A DNA stretch of 10,015 bases from Candidatus Omnitrophota bacterium (GCA_017995695.1 JAGOIJ010000055.1:1-10015), one strand, 5' to 3'. Numbered from the stretch's first letter, positions 1 to 6,992 are shown. The notes: generated by a model not told the origin, from the sequence alone. Numbers and translations: made by a program.

Positions 1-1173
1 GTTTTTGCCCACGAGCTCGGTCACAATCTAAACATGGCGCACGCTGGCACTGATCCTGAAAATGATGGCGTCATGAATGCAGAATATGGCGATTCATCTG
101 ACGTTATGGGTTCTTCACGCGCAAAATTAACCCTTAATGCAGGCCATGTTGACCAGCAAGGGTGGTTTGCTCCTTATTCAGGAAGCACGGTCAATGTTGC
201 TGCTGATGGCAATTTTACCTTGTATCCGCTTGACCTTGACCCGCGGACAACCCCAGGCCCGCGCATCCTTAAAATCCAGAAACCAAGTGGCGGCGGATAT
301 TATTATGTGTCATACCGAAGAAATATCACTGCTTACAACGGACTTTCAACGACCTACACGCAAGGAGCGAATATTCACCGTTACGCAGGAAGCGGTTACG
401 GCTATACCTATTTTATTAAAAGCTTAACTGACGGAGCTCAATTTATTGATACGCCCAACGCTATTAAAGTTACGCAATTAGGAAAAGCTGTTGATTTAAG
501 CACCATTGATGTAAACGTTGATTTTGGTGAGATACCCTGCACGCCGGCAACGCCTACACTTAGCATTTCACCTTACGACCAACCAGTGAAGCCGGGCGCT
601 GCTGCATCATTTAATGTTGCATTAACCAACAGGGATTCTTCAACGTGCAGCGCGACAGCATTCAATCTGGCTGTGGCCTTGCCTGCGGGAGTAACAGGAA
701 CAATCTCACCTGCATATCTTTCATTAGGCCCAAGCCAAAGCGGATCTGCATCAATGACCGTTTACGGTTCAGTAGAAGGCCGCAATCAGCTTAACGTATC
801 ATCGCAAGATAATGATGGCGTTGCTCCTACTCATAATGTGGCTAATGCTTCAGCATTTGTAACCGTTGACGCAACCGCGCCACAAGCGCCAACTAATCTT
901 ACGGCTGCACAAGTAAGGAAAAAATGGCAGCTAACCTGGAGCGCAGCATCGGACGGCACTGGTTCAGGCATTGCCAGTTATGACGTATACAAAGATACAG
1001 GAGCCGGGTTTGCCTTGGTCGGATCATCCACGTCAACAACCTATGCGCCGAGCGTGCAAACTGGAACCAATATTTTTGCCGTAAAAGCCGTTGATCGCGC
1101 AGGAAATGCTTCTGGGCTTAGCAATACTGTCACTATTACGGTCAGTACCCCTGGTGGAGGGAAAAGGAAATAA
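1..1173 (+). CDS. Secreted zinc metallopeptidase, gametolysin (M11)-like, 5'-truncated by the window edge, with two C-terminal beta-sandwich domains
   Basis: The reading frame is open from base 1, so the gene starts upstream; the ATG at 34 lies inside the active site and is not the start. Fragment residues 4-14 read HELGHNLNMAH, a metzincin HExxHxxxxxH zinc site (His4, His8 and His14 as ligands, Glu5 as catalytic base). The usual Gly at the eighth motif position is Asn11. About 20 residues later YGDSSDVMG supplies the Met-turn (Met36), and HVDQQGW and YVSYR further on fit the M11 family. The catalytic part ends near residue 176. A NEW3/CARDB-like beta-sandwich follows (about 182-289), then a fibronectin type III domain (about 292-382), and a short basic end, PGGGKRK. 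There is no C-terminal membrane segment. Two Cys (about 180 and 216) could form a disulfide. An extracellular protease is the likely role; export by the neighbouring secretion system is inference. The signal peptide and propeptide, if any, are not visible. Confidence 0.85.
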   Translation, partial: VFAHELGHNLNMAHAGTDPENDGVMNAEYGDSSDVMGSSRAKLTLNAGHVDQQGWFAPYSGSTVNVAADGNFTLYPLDLDPRTTPGPRILKIQKPSGGGYYYVSYRRNITAYNGLSTTYTQGANIHRYAGSGYGYTYFIKSLTDGAQFIDTPNAIKVTQLGKAVDLSTIDVNVDFGEIPCTPATPTLSISPYDQPVKPGAAASFNVALTNRDSSTCSATAFNLAVALPAGVTGTISPAYLSLGPSQSGSASMTVYGSVEGRNQLNVSSQDNDGVAPTHNVANASAFVTVDATAPQAPTNLTAAQVRKKWQLTWSAASDGTGSGIASYDVYKDTGAGFALVGSSTSTTYAPSVQTGTNIFAVKAVDRAGNASGLSNTVTITVSTPGGGKRK

Positions 1174-1202
1174 ATAGTTATACACAATTTGGAAAACGCC
1201 AT

Positions 1203-1258
1203 AAGGGACACTATGCCTGCCAGCAGGCAGGCGAAGCTCCAAGGAGCGAGTGTCCCTT
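1203..1258. repeat. Inverted repeat element 1 with gggacact arms
   Basis: The arms at 1203-1212 and 1249-1258 are perfectly complementary and enclose an internal GC-rich palindrome. The arm core gggacact/agtgtccc is shared with the second element 28 bases downstream, and the 10-mer gagtgtccct occurs in both right arms (1248-1257 and 1334-1343). No coding sequence lies within it. Confidence 0.7.
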
Positions 1259-1265
1259 TTTATTT
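1203..1265 (+). terminator. Probable Rho-independent terminator formed by a branched inverted repeat
   Basis: A 10-bp perfect stem (aagggacact at 1203-1212 with agtgtccctt at 1249-1258) is followed by a T-rich run (tttttattt). The 36-base interior folds into a 7-bp hairpin (gcctgcc 1215-1221 with ggcaggc 1226-1232, loop agca) and a small gctc/gagc hairpin, giving a three-way-junction shape. It starts 30 bases after the metallopeptidase stop, so it would end that transcript. The branched loop is unusual for a simple terminator and suggests that a mobile palindromic element supplies it. Confidence 0.55.
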
Positions 1266-1285
1266 AGTAGCTACGCTTAGCCATG

Positions 1286-1342
1286 GGGACACTCTTTGCT
1301 TTGATTTCAAGCGCGGTTTCCGATTGGATTGAAGAGTGTCCC
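1286..1342. repeat. Inverted repeat element 2 with gggacactctt arms
   Basis: An 11-bp perfect inverted repeat (gggacactctt 1286-1296, aagagtgtccc 1332-1342) encloses 35 bases that do not resemble the interior of element 1 and contain only a weak cgg/ccg hairpin (1314-1322). There is no T-tract after it (ctaaaatta follows), so it is less convincing as a terminator. Two elements with the same arms but different interiors point to a dispersed palindromic repeat family, perhaps REP-like; this is inference. Confidence 0.7.
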
Positions 1343-1352
1343 TAAAATTATG

Positions 1353-1381
1353 TTGAGGTGGGGAGGGGATTATGTTAAAAT
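1353..1381 (+). promoter_or_regulatory. Probable sigma70-type extended -10 promoter for the response regulator-gspEFGHIJK operon
   Basis: TTGAGG (1353-1358, 4 of 6 to TTGACA) is separated by 17 bases from TAAAAT (1376-1381, 5 of 6 to TATAAT), with the extended -10 TG at 1373-1374. Transcription would start near 1388, giving a leader of roughly 47 bases before the ATG at 1435. It sits just downstream of the second inverted repeat. Confidence 0.5.
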
Positions 1382-1434
1382 AAGATCTCGTTATAAGAAT
1401 TAATAACAATGCTGTTGTTGAAAGGAATGCGCGC

Positions 1435-2232
1435 ATGGAAGAAAAAAAAGGAAAAATACTGGTTGTTGATGATGAGCCGGAGATCGTCAGCACCTTAAAA
1501 GATTATCTTTCCAATAAAGGATATGAAGTTATTGGCGCCCTAAGCGGAGAAGAAGCGTTAGGAGTGCTTGAAAAAGAAAAAACTGACTTAATCCTGATGG
1601 ATATTATGATGCCGGGAATTAAGGGTACCGATGCCTCTAGAATTATTAAGCAAAAATACCCGTCAGCAAAGGTGTTAATCCTCACTGGCTATCCAAAAGA
1701 AACCGAAGACCTGTTAAAAGATAATGTGCTTGAAGGAGTTTTTACCAAGCCCGTGCGCCTTAAAGAGCTCTATAACAAACTGCTTGAGCTCATAGGACCG
1801 GCGGAGGCGCAAACCCCTGCCCTAAGCTCAAAACAGGGCATTACAGCGCGTGTTCTTTTAATTAAGGCAAAGCTTTTATTTCTTGAGTCGTCGTTTGAAA
1901 TCTACGACCAGCTGCAAGTGCGTTTCAGGGCTTTGGCAAAACGCGGTGAAAATTACACCCTTGATCTTGCGCACCACCAAGACCAGATTTCCGAAAAGAT
2001 TGCTTCATTTGTTCCGGACCTTCTGCTCGTCAACGCAACATTTATTAAGGAAATCGAAGACGGATTGTTCTCTGAAATCCTTGAAAAAAACACCGGCTCT
2101 TCAGAAATCCTTGTGTATACTATCACTGATCCAAGCCAGATTAAAGAATCAGAGGTTGAGCGACTCATTAAAGCTGCAGAGGCATATTGTTTCAAGCATG
2201 GTCTGATTGAGGTTAAGTGGGTGGAAATCTAA
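1435..2232 (+). CDS. Response regulator with an N-terminal receiver and a degenerate receiver-like C-terminal half
   Basis: Residues 7-120 form a complete CheY-like receiver: acidic pair Asp12-Asp13, phospho-acceptor Asp56 in DLILMDIMMPG, switch Thr84 in LILTG, and Lys105 before Pro106. A linker (about 121-136) leads to a second alpha/beta region (137-265) with receiver-like strands (ARVLLI, PDLLLVN, EILVYTI). There the acidic pair is replaced by Lys144-Ala145 and the phospho-acceptor position by Asn200, so it cannot be phosphorylated in the normal way. No DNA-binding helix-turn-helix is evident. The start is supported by GAAAGGA (1420-1426), 8 bases before the ATG. The gene is first in the operon and lies 30 bases before gspE, suggesting that it adjusts assembly or activity of the secretion machine by protein contact; that role is inferred. 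The partner kinase is not in the window. Confidence 0.8.
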   Translation: MEEKKGKILVVDDEPEIVSTLKDYLSNKGYEVIGALSGEEALGVLEKEKTDLILMDIMMPGIKGTDASRIIKQKYPSAKVLILTGYPKETEDLLKDNVLEGVFTKPVRLKELYNKLLELIGPAEAQTPALSSKQGITARVLLIKAKLLFLESSFEIYDQLQVRFRALAKRGENYTLDLAHHQDQISEKIASFVPDLLLVNATFIKEIEDGLFSEILEKNTGSSEILVYTITDPSQIKESEVERLIKAAEAYCFKHGLIEVKWVEI

Positions 2233-2248
2233 CAACACGCTTTCTACT

Positions 2249-2254
2249 AAAGGA
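2249..2254 (+). promoter_or_regulatory. Ribosome binding site deciding the gspE start
   Basis: AAAGGA lies 8 bases before the ATG at 2263 but only 2 bases before the in-frame TTG at 2257. This spacing favours the ATG and a protein beginning MPSKDS. Confidence 0.65.
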
Positions 2255-2262
2255 CGTTGCAC

Positions 2263-3978
2263 ATGCCAAGCAAAGATAGCATTCTGATCGGACAGATCTT
2301 GATCGAAGAAGGTGTTATCAACGCGCAACAATTAGAAAAAGGCCTCGTCGAGCAAAAGAAATCTGGCGAATTCATCTGCACCACCCTGGTGAAACTTGGT
2401 TTTGCCCCTGAAGAAAAAATCTTCAATGTCCTCGCTCGCCAACTCAACATTCCTTACGTCAAATTAAAAGATAAAGATATCGATTCCCTGATCATTCAAA
2501 AAGTCCCTGCAAAATTCGCTAGCCATTACAAAATTATTCCGCTTGAGTTTAAAGATAACACCTTGATCGTTGCCACCACTGACCCCTTTGATATCCGCAC
2601 CCTTGATGATATTAAGCTTCTGTTGGGCGTTGAGGTTAAGGGTGTTTTAGCTACGGAAATCGAGATTCAGGAGGCTATCCGTAAATATTACGGCGTCGGC
2701 GCCGAAACCCTCGAGCGCATGATCACAGAAAAATCTCCCGCCCAGGAACTAAGAGTGCAGGCGGATATCGCCGAAGATCTTGAGGTTATGGCTGAAGATG
2801 CCTCAATCATCACCTTTGTTAATCAAATTTTTTCAGAAGCCATCAAGCAAGGGGCAACCGATATCCACCTTGAGCCGTTTCAAAACGAATTACGCACGCG
2901 CTTCCGCATTGATGGCGTGTTGTATGATATCAATATTCCGGAAACAATAAAATATTTTCAGCCCGCTATTGTTTCGCGCATTAAGATCATGGCACGAATG
3001 AATATTGCAGAACACCGACTTCCCCAAGACGGAAGAATCAAAATCAAACTTGATGAAGAAGAGCTTGATCTGCGCGTTTCTATCTTGCCGACTGTTTTTG
3101 GCGAAGCTGTGCAGATAAGAATCTTAAGCCAGCGCTTCTTCCTTGAGCTGGAAAAACTTGGCCTCTTGAAGGAAGATTTAAAAGTCTTGGAGACAGTGAT
3201 AAAAAAACCTCACGGCGTTATTTTTGTTACAGGGCCTACTGGTTCAGGCAAATCAACGACCCTCTACGCAGCGCTGGCGCGCATCAATTCTAGCGAAGTG
3301 AAGATTATTACGATAGAAGATCCTGTTGAATACCAGCTTCGAGGCGTAAATCAAATTCAGGTTATTCCCCAGATCGGATTTAATTTCGCTACTGCGTTGC
3401 GCCATATGCTTCGCCATGACCCTGACGTGATGATGGTGGGGGAGGTGCGCGATTACGAAACTGCGGAAATTGCTATTCGCTCTGCGCTAACAGGACACTT
3501 GGTGTTCTCGACGCTGCACACTAATGACGCTGCCGGGGCGATCACGCGCTTATTGGATATGGGCGTTGAGCCATTCCTGGTTTCCTCGTCGCTGGAATGC
3601 CTTATTGCTCAACGCCTGGTCAGGGTTATTTGCCCAAAATGTAAAAAGCCGGTTAAATCGCAAGAAGATATACTCGCCCAATGCAAAGGCATAGAATTCG
3701 ACGCAAGCAATATTCAGCTTTTTGAAGGGCAGGGTTGTGAGTATTGCCGATTCACCGGGTATCGTGGAAGGACTGCCATCTATGAAATCTTGACCATAAC
3801 TGAATCGATACGAGAGATGATTTTAAACCACTCCTCCAGCCAGCAGATTAAACAAAAAGCAATCGCTGAAGGAATGCGCTCTCTGCGCCATGATGGCTTA
3901 CATAAGGTTCTTTCGGGCATTACTACCTTAACTGAAGTTATCCGCGTTACCCAACAGGAAGAATTACCCGAAGACTAA
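2263..3978 (+). CDS. gspE: Type II secretion / type IV pilus assembly ATPase GspE/PilB
   Basis: This cytoplasmic hexameric ATPase powers pseudopilus extension. The 571-residue protein opens with an MshEN-type domain whose two 24-residue motifs can be seen (residues 8-31 and 37-60, separated by 5). The secretion ATPase core follows: Walker A GPTGSGKST at 324-332 (Lys330), Asp box with Glu352-Asp353, Walker B around Glu394 (MMVGEVRD), and His box His412/His419 (TLHTND). A zinc-binding tetracysteine is present as CxxC at 457-460 and CxxC at 492-495. Length and motif order are normal for GspE/PilB with a full N-terminal domain. The start chosen is the ATG with the well-spaced AAAGGA; an in-frame TTG two codons upstream is less likely. 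The stop overlaps the gspF start (TAATG). Placement with five pseudopilin genes favours GspE over PilB, though the families grade into one another. Confidence 0.95.
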   Translation: MPSKDSILIGQILIEEGVINAQQLEKGLVEQKKSGEFICTTLVKLGFAPEEKIFNVLARQLNIPYVKLKDKDIDSLIIQKVPAKFASHYKIIPLEFKDNTLIVATTDPFDIRTLDDIKLLLGVEVKGVLATEIEIQEAIRKYYGVGAETLERMITEKSPAQELRVQADIAEDLEVMAEDASIITFVNQIFSEAIKQGATDIHLEPFQNELRTRFRIDGVLYDINIPETIKYFQPAIVSRIKIMARMNIAEHRLPQDGRIKIKLDEEELDLRVSILPTVFGEAVQIRILSQRFFLELEKLGLLKEDLKVLETVIKKPHGVIFVTGPTGSGKSTTLYAALARINSSEVKIITIEDPVEYQLRGVNQIQVIPQIGFNFATALRHMLRHDPDVMMVGEVRDYETAEIAIRSALTGHLVFSTLHTNDAAGAITRLLDMGVEPFLVSSSLECLIAQRLVRVICPKCKKPVKSQEDILAQCKGIEFDASNIQLFEGQGCEYCRFTGYRGRTAIYEILTITESIREMILNHSSSQQIKQKAIAEGMRSLRHDGLHKVLSGITTLTEVIRVTQQEELPED

Positions 3979-5192
3979 TGCCTAAATTTAAATACACCGC
4001 AAAGACAGGCCCTCAAACCTTGGTTTCCGGAGAACTCGATGCGGAAACAGAGCAGGATGCCGTCACCAAGCTTAATCAACTTGGGTATTTCCCCATCCAA
4101 ATCAGCAGTGAGAACCTTTCGTTAATAGCCCTGCAGCAAGGCGCTCATTATTTGCGCAAAGTCCCACGCAAGGATCTTGTTTTATTCACCCGCCAACTTG
4201 CGACACTCATCGAATCAGGCGTTAATATACTGAATGCCCTTAAAATAATTTCTGACCAACTTCCCAATAAATATCTAAAAGCTATCATCATTGATATTTC
4301 CTCCAAGATAAAAGAAGGTATGTCATTTTCAGAAAGCCTTAATGCATTTCCAACGCTTTTTCCCGGGCTCTATATTGCCATGATTCGCACCGGAGAATCA
4401 AGCGGCAACCTCAACGAAACGCTCAAGCGTTTAGCGGACTTTCTGGAGAAAGAAGAAGAGTTTAAAAATTCGGTTATATCAGCTTTAACGTATCCTGTTT
4501 TTGTTTTCTCCGTCGGTGCTCTAACCGTTATTGTCTTGTTGACCTTTGTGATTCCGCGCCTCATTACCATGTTTCAGGACATGGGGCAGATGTTGCCGTT
4601 ACCGACACAGATTCTCATAAACCTTTCGACGTTTCTGCGCGAGTATTGGTGGCTGTTGGCAGGGGGGATTGCCATTAGCATTTTCTTATTCAACCGCATG
4701 AAACGTAATCTGCAGGGAAAAACCGCGATTGATAAATTAAAACTTGCTATCCCGCTTCTTGGAGATATAGCCTTAAAAAGTGAAATCAGCCATCTCGTGA
4801 GGACGTTATCGCTACTGCTATCAAGTGGCGTTCCTATTGTGTCATCGCTTGAGACTTCATCCGCCTCGCTTGATAATCAAATTATGAAAAATGAGCTTGA
4901 GAAATTTAAAGAGCAGATCGCCCAAGGCTTTAGCTTTTCCCAATGCCTTAAAGAATCAAGCCTGTTTCCATCGTTTATTATCAATATTGTTACGGTCGGA
5001 GAAGAGACCGGAACCATGGAAAAAGCTTTGTTGCGCATTGCAGACGATTACGAGCGGGAAATTGATGCCAAACTTAAGACTTTGACGCGGCTGCTTGAGC
5101 CTATTATCATCCTTATCATGGGGCTTATTGTTGGATTCATCGTTATCGCCATGCTTTTACCAATATTCCAAATTAATTTAATAGTTCAATAA
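3978..5192 (+). CDS. gspF: Inner-membrane platform protein GspF/PilC
   Basis: GspF is the polytopic inner-membrane protein at the base of the pseudopilus that couples GspE to pseudopilin insertion. The 404 residues show the family's duplicated cytoplasmic domain: first copy with EGMSFSESLNAFP and RTGESSGNL (about 113-145), second copy with QGFSFSQCLKESSLFP and VGEETGTM (about 316-347). Three hydrophobic segments lie at about 172-194, 222-238 and 374-397, the usual topology. The N-terminal MPKFKYTAKTG is typical of the family. The ATG shares one base with the gspE stop and has no close Shine-Dalgarno sequence, so translation is probably coupled. The length is normal and no defects are seen. 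Confidence 0.95.
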   Translation: MPKFKYTAKTGPQTLVSGELDAETEQDAVTKLNQLGYFPIQISSENLSLIALQQGAHYLRKVPRKDLVLFTRQLATLIESGVNILNALKIISDQLPNKYLKAIIIDISSKIKEGMSFSESLNAFPTLFPGLYIAMIRTGESSGNLNETLKRLADFLEKEEEFKNSVISALTYPVFVFSVGALTVIVLLTFVIPRLITMFQDMGQMLPLPTQILINLSTFLREYWWLLAGGIAISIFLFNRMKRNLQGKTAIDKLKLAIPLLGDIALKSEISHLVRTLSLLLSSGVPIVSSLETSSASLDNQIMKNELEKFKEQIAQGFSFSQCLKESSLFPSFIINIVTVGEETGTMEKALLRIADDYEREIDAKLKTLTRLLEPIIILIMGLIVGFIVIAMLLPIFQINLIVQ

Positions 5193-5198
5193 AGGAGG
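5192..5198 (+). promoter_or_regulatory. Strong Shine-Dalgarno sequence of gspG
   Basis: AAGGAGG lies 4 bases before the ATG at 5203 and overlaps the gspF stop codon (5190-5192). It is the best match to the anti-Shine-Dalgarno sequence among the visible gene starts, fitting the need for a large amount of the major pseudopilin. Confidence 0.75.
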
Positions 5199-5202
5199 AA
5201 GT

Positions 5203-5595
5203 ATGATTCAAAACAAACGCGGCTTCACTTTGATCGAACTGATGCTCGTAGTTATTATTATCGGTATTCTTTCGGCAATGGTTATGCCGAGGCTCGTTGG
5301 GCGATCAGAGCAGGCACGCATTACAGCGGCGAGAGCCGAAGTGAACTCAAACATCGCCATGGCCTTAGATATGTATGAAATGGATAATGGCAAATATCCT
5401 AATAGCCTTGATGAGCTTATGCAAAAAGGCAGCAACGCAGATACCTGGAAAGGGCCGTATTTAAAGCGCAAGCCAACTGATCCTTGGGGAAGAGCCTATG
5501 ATTATAAACTTCTAAGTGAAAGCGAATACCAGCTATGCTCTAAAGGATCGGATGAATCTAAAAGCGAAGATGATATATGCAACACCAGCGAATAA
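5203..5595 (+). CDS. gspG: Major pseudopilin GspG
   Basis: GspG is the main subunit of the periplasmic pseudopilus. The type III signal MIQNKRG|FTLIEL has Gly7 at -1, Phe8 as the mature N-terminus and Glu12 as Glu+5, followed by a hydrophobic helix to about residue 28. DNGKYPNSLDEL, the family-typical GPYLKRKPTDPWGRAYDY (about 84-101) and an acidic C-terminal loop (GSDESKSEDD, 115-124) match GspG, in which this loop binds calcium. Cys112 and Cys126 bracket the loop and could form a disulfide. The length (130 residues) is usual for GspG and shorter than most type IV major pilins. The gene follows gspF by 10 bases and its end overlaps gspH by 19 bases. Confidence 0.95.
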   Translation: MIQNKRGFTLIELMLVVIIIGILSAMVMPRLVGRSEQARITAARAEVNSNIAMALDMYEMDNGKYPNSLDELMQKGSNADTWKGPYLKRKPTDPWGRAYDYKLLSESEYQLCSKGSDESKSEDDICNTSE

Positions 5596-6032
5596 ATCGG
5601 ACGCGCGTAGCAGCGGTTACGTTTATTGAACTGATTCTGGTGATTGCCATCCTTGGCGCCTTGGCTGGGCTTGCGGTTCCGCGCATAAAAAGCAGCTTTG
5701 AAAGTCTTACCCTGAATGCTTGCGCTCGAGAATTACAGTCAGTTATGAATTTTTTAAGCCAGAGATCAATAGTTGAGAAAAGTGTTATTGCTTTAACATT
5801 TGATCACGAACAACATAAGTATAAGGCCGGCTTTCTTGAAGCTGAAAAACCATTTAAGACATATTCGTTGCCAAGCGATATTTCCCTATCGATTATCCCT
5901 CCAAAAGAACAAATCCTCATTTACCCTGATGGGCGAATTGATGGCGCGACCATACAATTAATCAATAAACAGGACGAAAAAATCAGCCTCACTTCTCAAG
6001 GAGTTTTGGGACGTGTTAAAATACAAAATTAG
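5577..6032 (+). CDS. gspH: Minor pseudopilin GspH-like
   Basis: A predicted prepilin: a short basic leader (MQHQRINRTRVAA) precedes VTFIELILVIAILGALAGLAVP, with Glu18 at the Glu+5 position if cleavage follows Ala13. The residue at -1 is therefore Ala, not the standard Gly. The rest (151 residues in all) resembles GspH/FimT: the IYPDGRIDGATIQL segment (about 114-127) and the final ISLTSQGVLGRVKI match the C-terminal beta-strands of that family. The start overlaps the gspG end by 19 bases in another frame, with only a weak Shine-Dalgarno match, suggesting coupled translation. Position between gspG and gspI supports the identity. Sequence similarity among GspH proteins is low, so the subfamily is assigned partly from order. 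Confidence 0.85.
   Translation: MQHQRINRTRVAAVTFIELILVIAILGALAGLAVPRIKSSFESLTLNACARELQSVMNFLSQRSIVEKSVIALTFDHEQHKYKAGFLEAEKPFKTYSLPSDISLSIIPPKEQILIYPDGRIDGATIQLINKQDEKISLTSQGVLGRVKIQN
5998..6003 (+). promoter_or_regulatory. Ribosome binding site supporting the GTG start of gspI
   Basis: AAGGAG is followed by 9 bases and then GTG at 6013. No ATG in this frame lies between it and the prepilin signal, so GTG is the probable start. Confidence 0.6.
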
Positions 6033-6390
6033 CTCTGCCGCCTTTTCGCTGCTTGAGGTATTGGTTGCTATCGCAATCTTTGCGACAGGCACGGTGGTAG
6101 TCGTCCAGTCAATTTCGTATTCATCTCGCTCGACTGCAATAACGTCAGATATGCTGCAAGCTTCTTGCATTGCGCAAGACGTAATCCAGGAGCTTGAACT
6201 AAAACAAAAATATAACCTCCTAAGCCAAATTCCTCAAACCCTTCAAGAAACTAAAGGGCAATTTTCTTACGGTTATTCGCTGGGCAATGCCGATACAACG
6301 ACAAATCTTACTGCTTTGCATTTTGAAATATCGTGGAAACGGGTCAAACGCCAAGAACTATTCATCATTAACTCGTATTTGCATAAATGA
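6013..6390 (+). CDS. gspI: Minor pseudopilin GspI-like
   Basis: A short pseudopilin of 125 residues with a GTG start. The signal is MLKYKISSAA|FSLLEVLVAIAIF, with Phe11 as mature residue 1, Glu15 as Glu+5, and Ala10 at -1 instead of Gly. FSLLEVLVAIAIF is the hallmark N-terminal helix of GspI, which in known systems binds GspJ and GspK at the pseudopilus tip. The small C-terminal domain contains LHFEISWKRVKRQELFIINSYL-type strands (about 102-123). The gene overlaps gspH by 20 bases and ends in an ATGA overlap with gspJ. Confidence 0.87.
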   Translation: MLKYKISSAAFSLLEVLVAIAIFATGTVVVVQSISYSSRSTAITSDMLQASCIAQDVIQELELKQKYNLLSQIPQTLQETKGQFSYGYSLGNADTTTNLTALHFEISWKRVKRQELFIINSYLHK

Positions 6391-6992
6391 AGCTTAAATT
6401 TTCAGGCTTTACCCTTATTGAGCTTTTAGTGGCGACATCAGTATTCGTGGTTGTTTTGGTTGCCATGTTCAATGCTTTTCACACCGGTATATTCGGCTAT
6501 CGAGCAGTCGAAGAGCGCATTGAATCCGAGCAGATCGCAAGCCAGCTTTTAACACGCCTGAATAGCGACCTACGCAGCGCCTTTGCGTACGATAGCCAAG
6601 AGGAAGATGCGCATTTTACAGGAAGCGCTCAAGAAGTTGATTTTTTGGCCACTATCATAATCTACAACGGCAATATCCCCGTAAGCACATTAGCCCGCAT
6701 CACCTATCGTCTTGAAGGAGGTAAGCTCATGCGGCGCGCTTGCGTCAATCAAGACAGCTTAAATGAAAAATCTGACACACCCTTTGAAGAAGTTGCTGAT
6801 AGCTTAACAGCATTTAACATGCGTTTTATTACGTTCGACCCTGATTCCAAACAAACAAAAGAACAAGATGACTGGGCGCAAACAGGAAGCCCTAATGATG
6901 AAAAGAAAAAAATGCCTGATGGCGTTAAGGTTAATTTTACCATCACCCAAAAAGGTACGTATTCCTTTGATCGAACAATCTTTTTGCCATGA
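6387..6992 (+). CDS. gspJ: Minor pseudopilin GspJ-like
   Basis: A pseudopilin of 201 residues. The canonical signal MKLKFSG|FTLIELLVATSVFVVV has Gly7 at -1, Phe8 as mature residue 1 and Glu12 as Glu+5. The region after the helix (SQLLTRLNSDLRSAFAY, about 51-67), ITYRLEGGKLMRRAC and the late MPDGVKVNFTIT segment are typical of GspJ/PulJ. The gene starts in an ATGA overlap with gspI, and its stop overlaps the gspK start in the same way. It lacks a clear Shine-Dalgarno sequence, so re-initiation after gspI is likely. Expected role: part of the GspI-J-K tip complex. Confidence 0.88.
   Translation: MKLKFSGFTLIELLVATSVFVVVLVAMFNAFHTGIFGYRAVEERIESEQIASQLLTRLNSDLRSAFAYDSQEEDAHFTGSAQEVDFLATIIIYNGNIPVSTLARITYRLEGGKLMRRACVNQDSLNEKSDTPFEEVADSLTAFNMRFITFDPDSKQTKEQDDWAQTGSPNDEKKKMPDGVKVNFTITQKGTYSFDRTIFLP

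Noticed and set aside
34..36. ATG at 34 as the start of the metallopeptidase
   Set aside because: The frame is open to base 1 and the codons before 34 encode HELGHNLN, the first part of the zinc-binding motif, so the real start lies upstream of the window.
1150..1170. C-terminal PGGGKRK of the metallopeptidase as a GlyGly-CTERM type sorting signal
   Set aside because: Such signals need a hydrophobic membrane segment between the Gly-rich motif and the basic tail; none is present.
1267..1274. 8-bp perfect palindrome gtagctac between the two repeat elements
   Set aside because: Too short to be significant alone; no second copy or associated motif was seen.
1260..1493. Minus-strand open frame (77 residues) across the repeat region
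   Set aside because: It runs through the inverted repeats and the response regulator start, has no recognisable domain, and has low-complexity composition.
1883..2206. Plus-strand frame-shifted open frame (107 residues) inside the response regulator
   Set aside because: The overlapping frame encodes coherent receiver-like strands; this alternative is Lys/Ser/Leu-rich with no domain.
2257..2259. TTG as the gspE start
   Set aside because: It lies only 2 bases from AAAGGA; the ATG at 2263 has 8-base spacing and fits the family N-terminus.
5208..5471. Minus-strand open frame (87 residues) opposite gspG
   Set aside because: It is fully antisense to a strongly supported pseudopilin and lacks any recognisable feature; a shadow frame.
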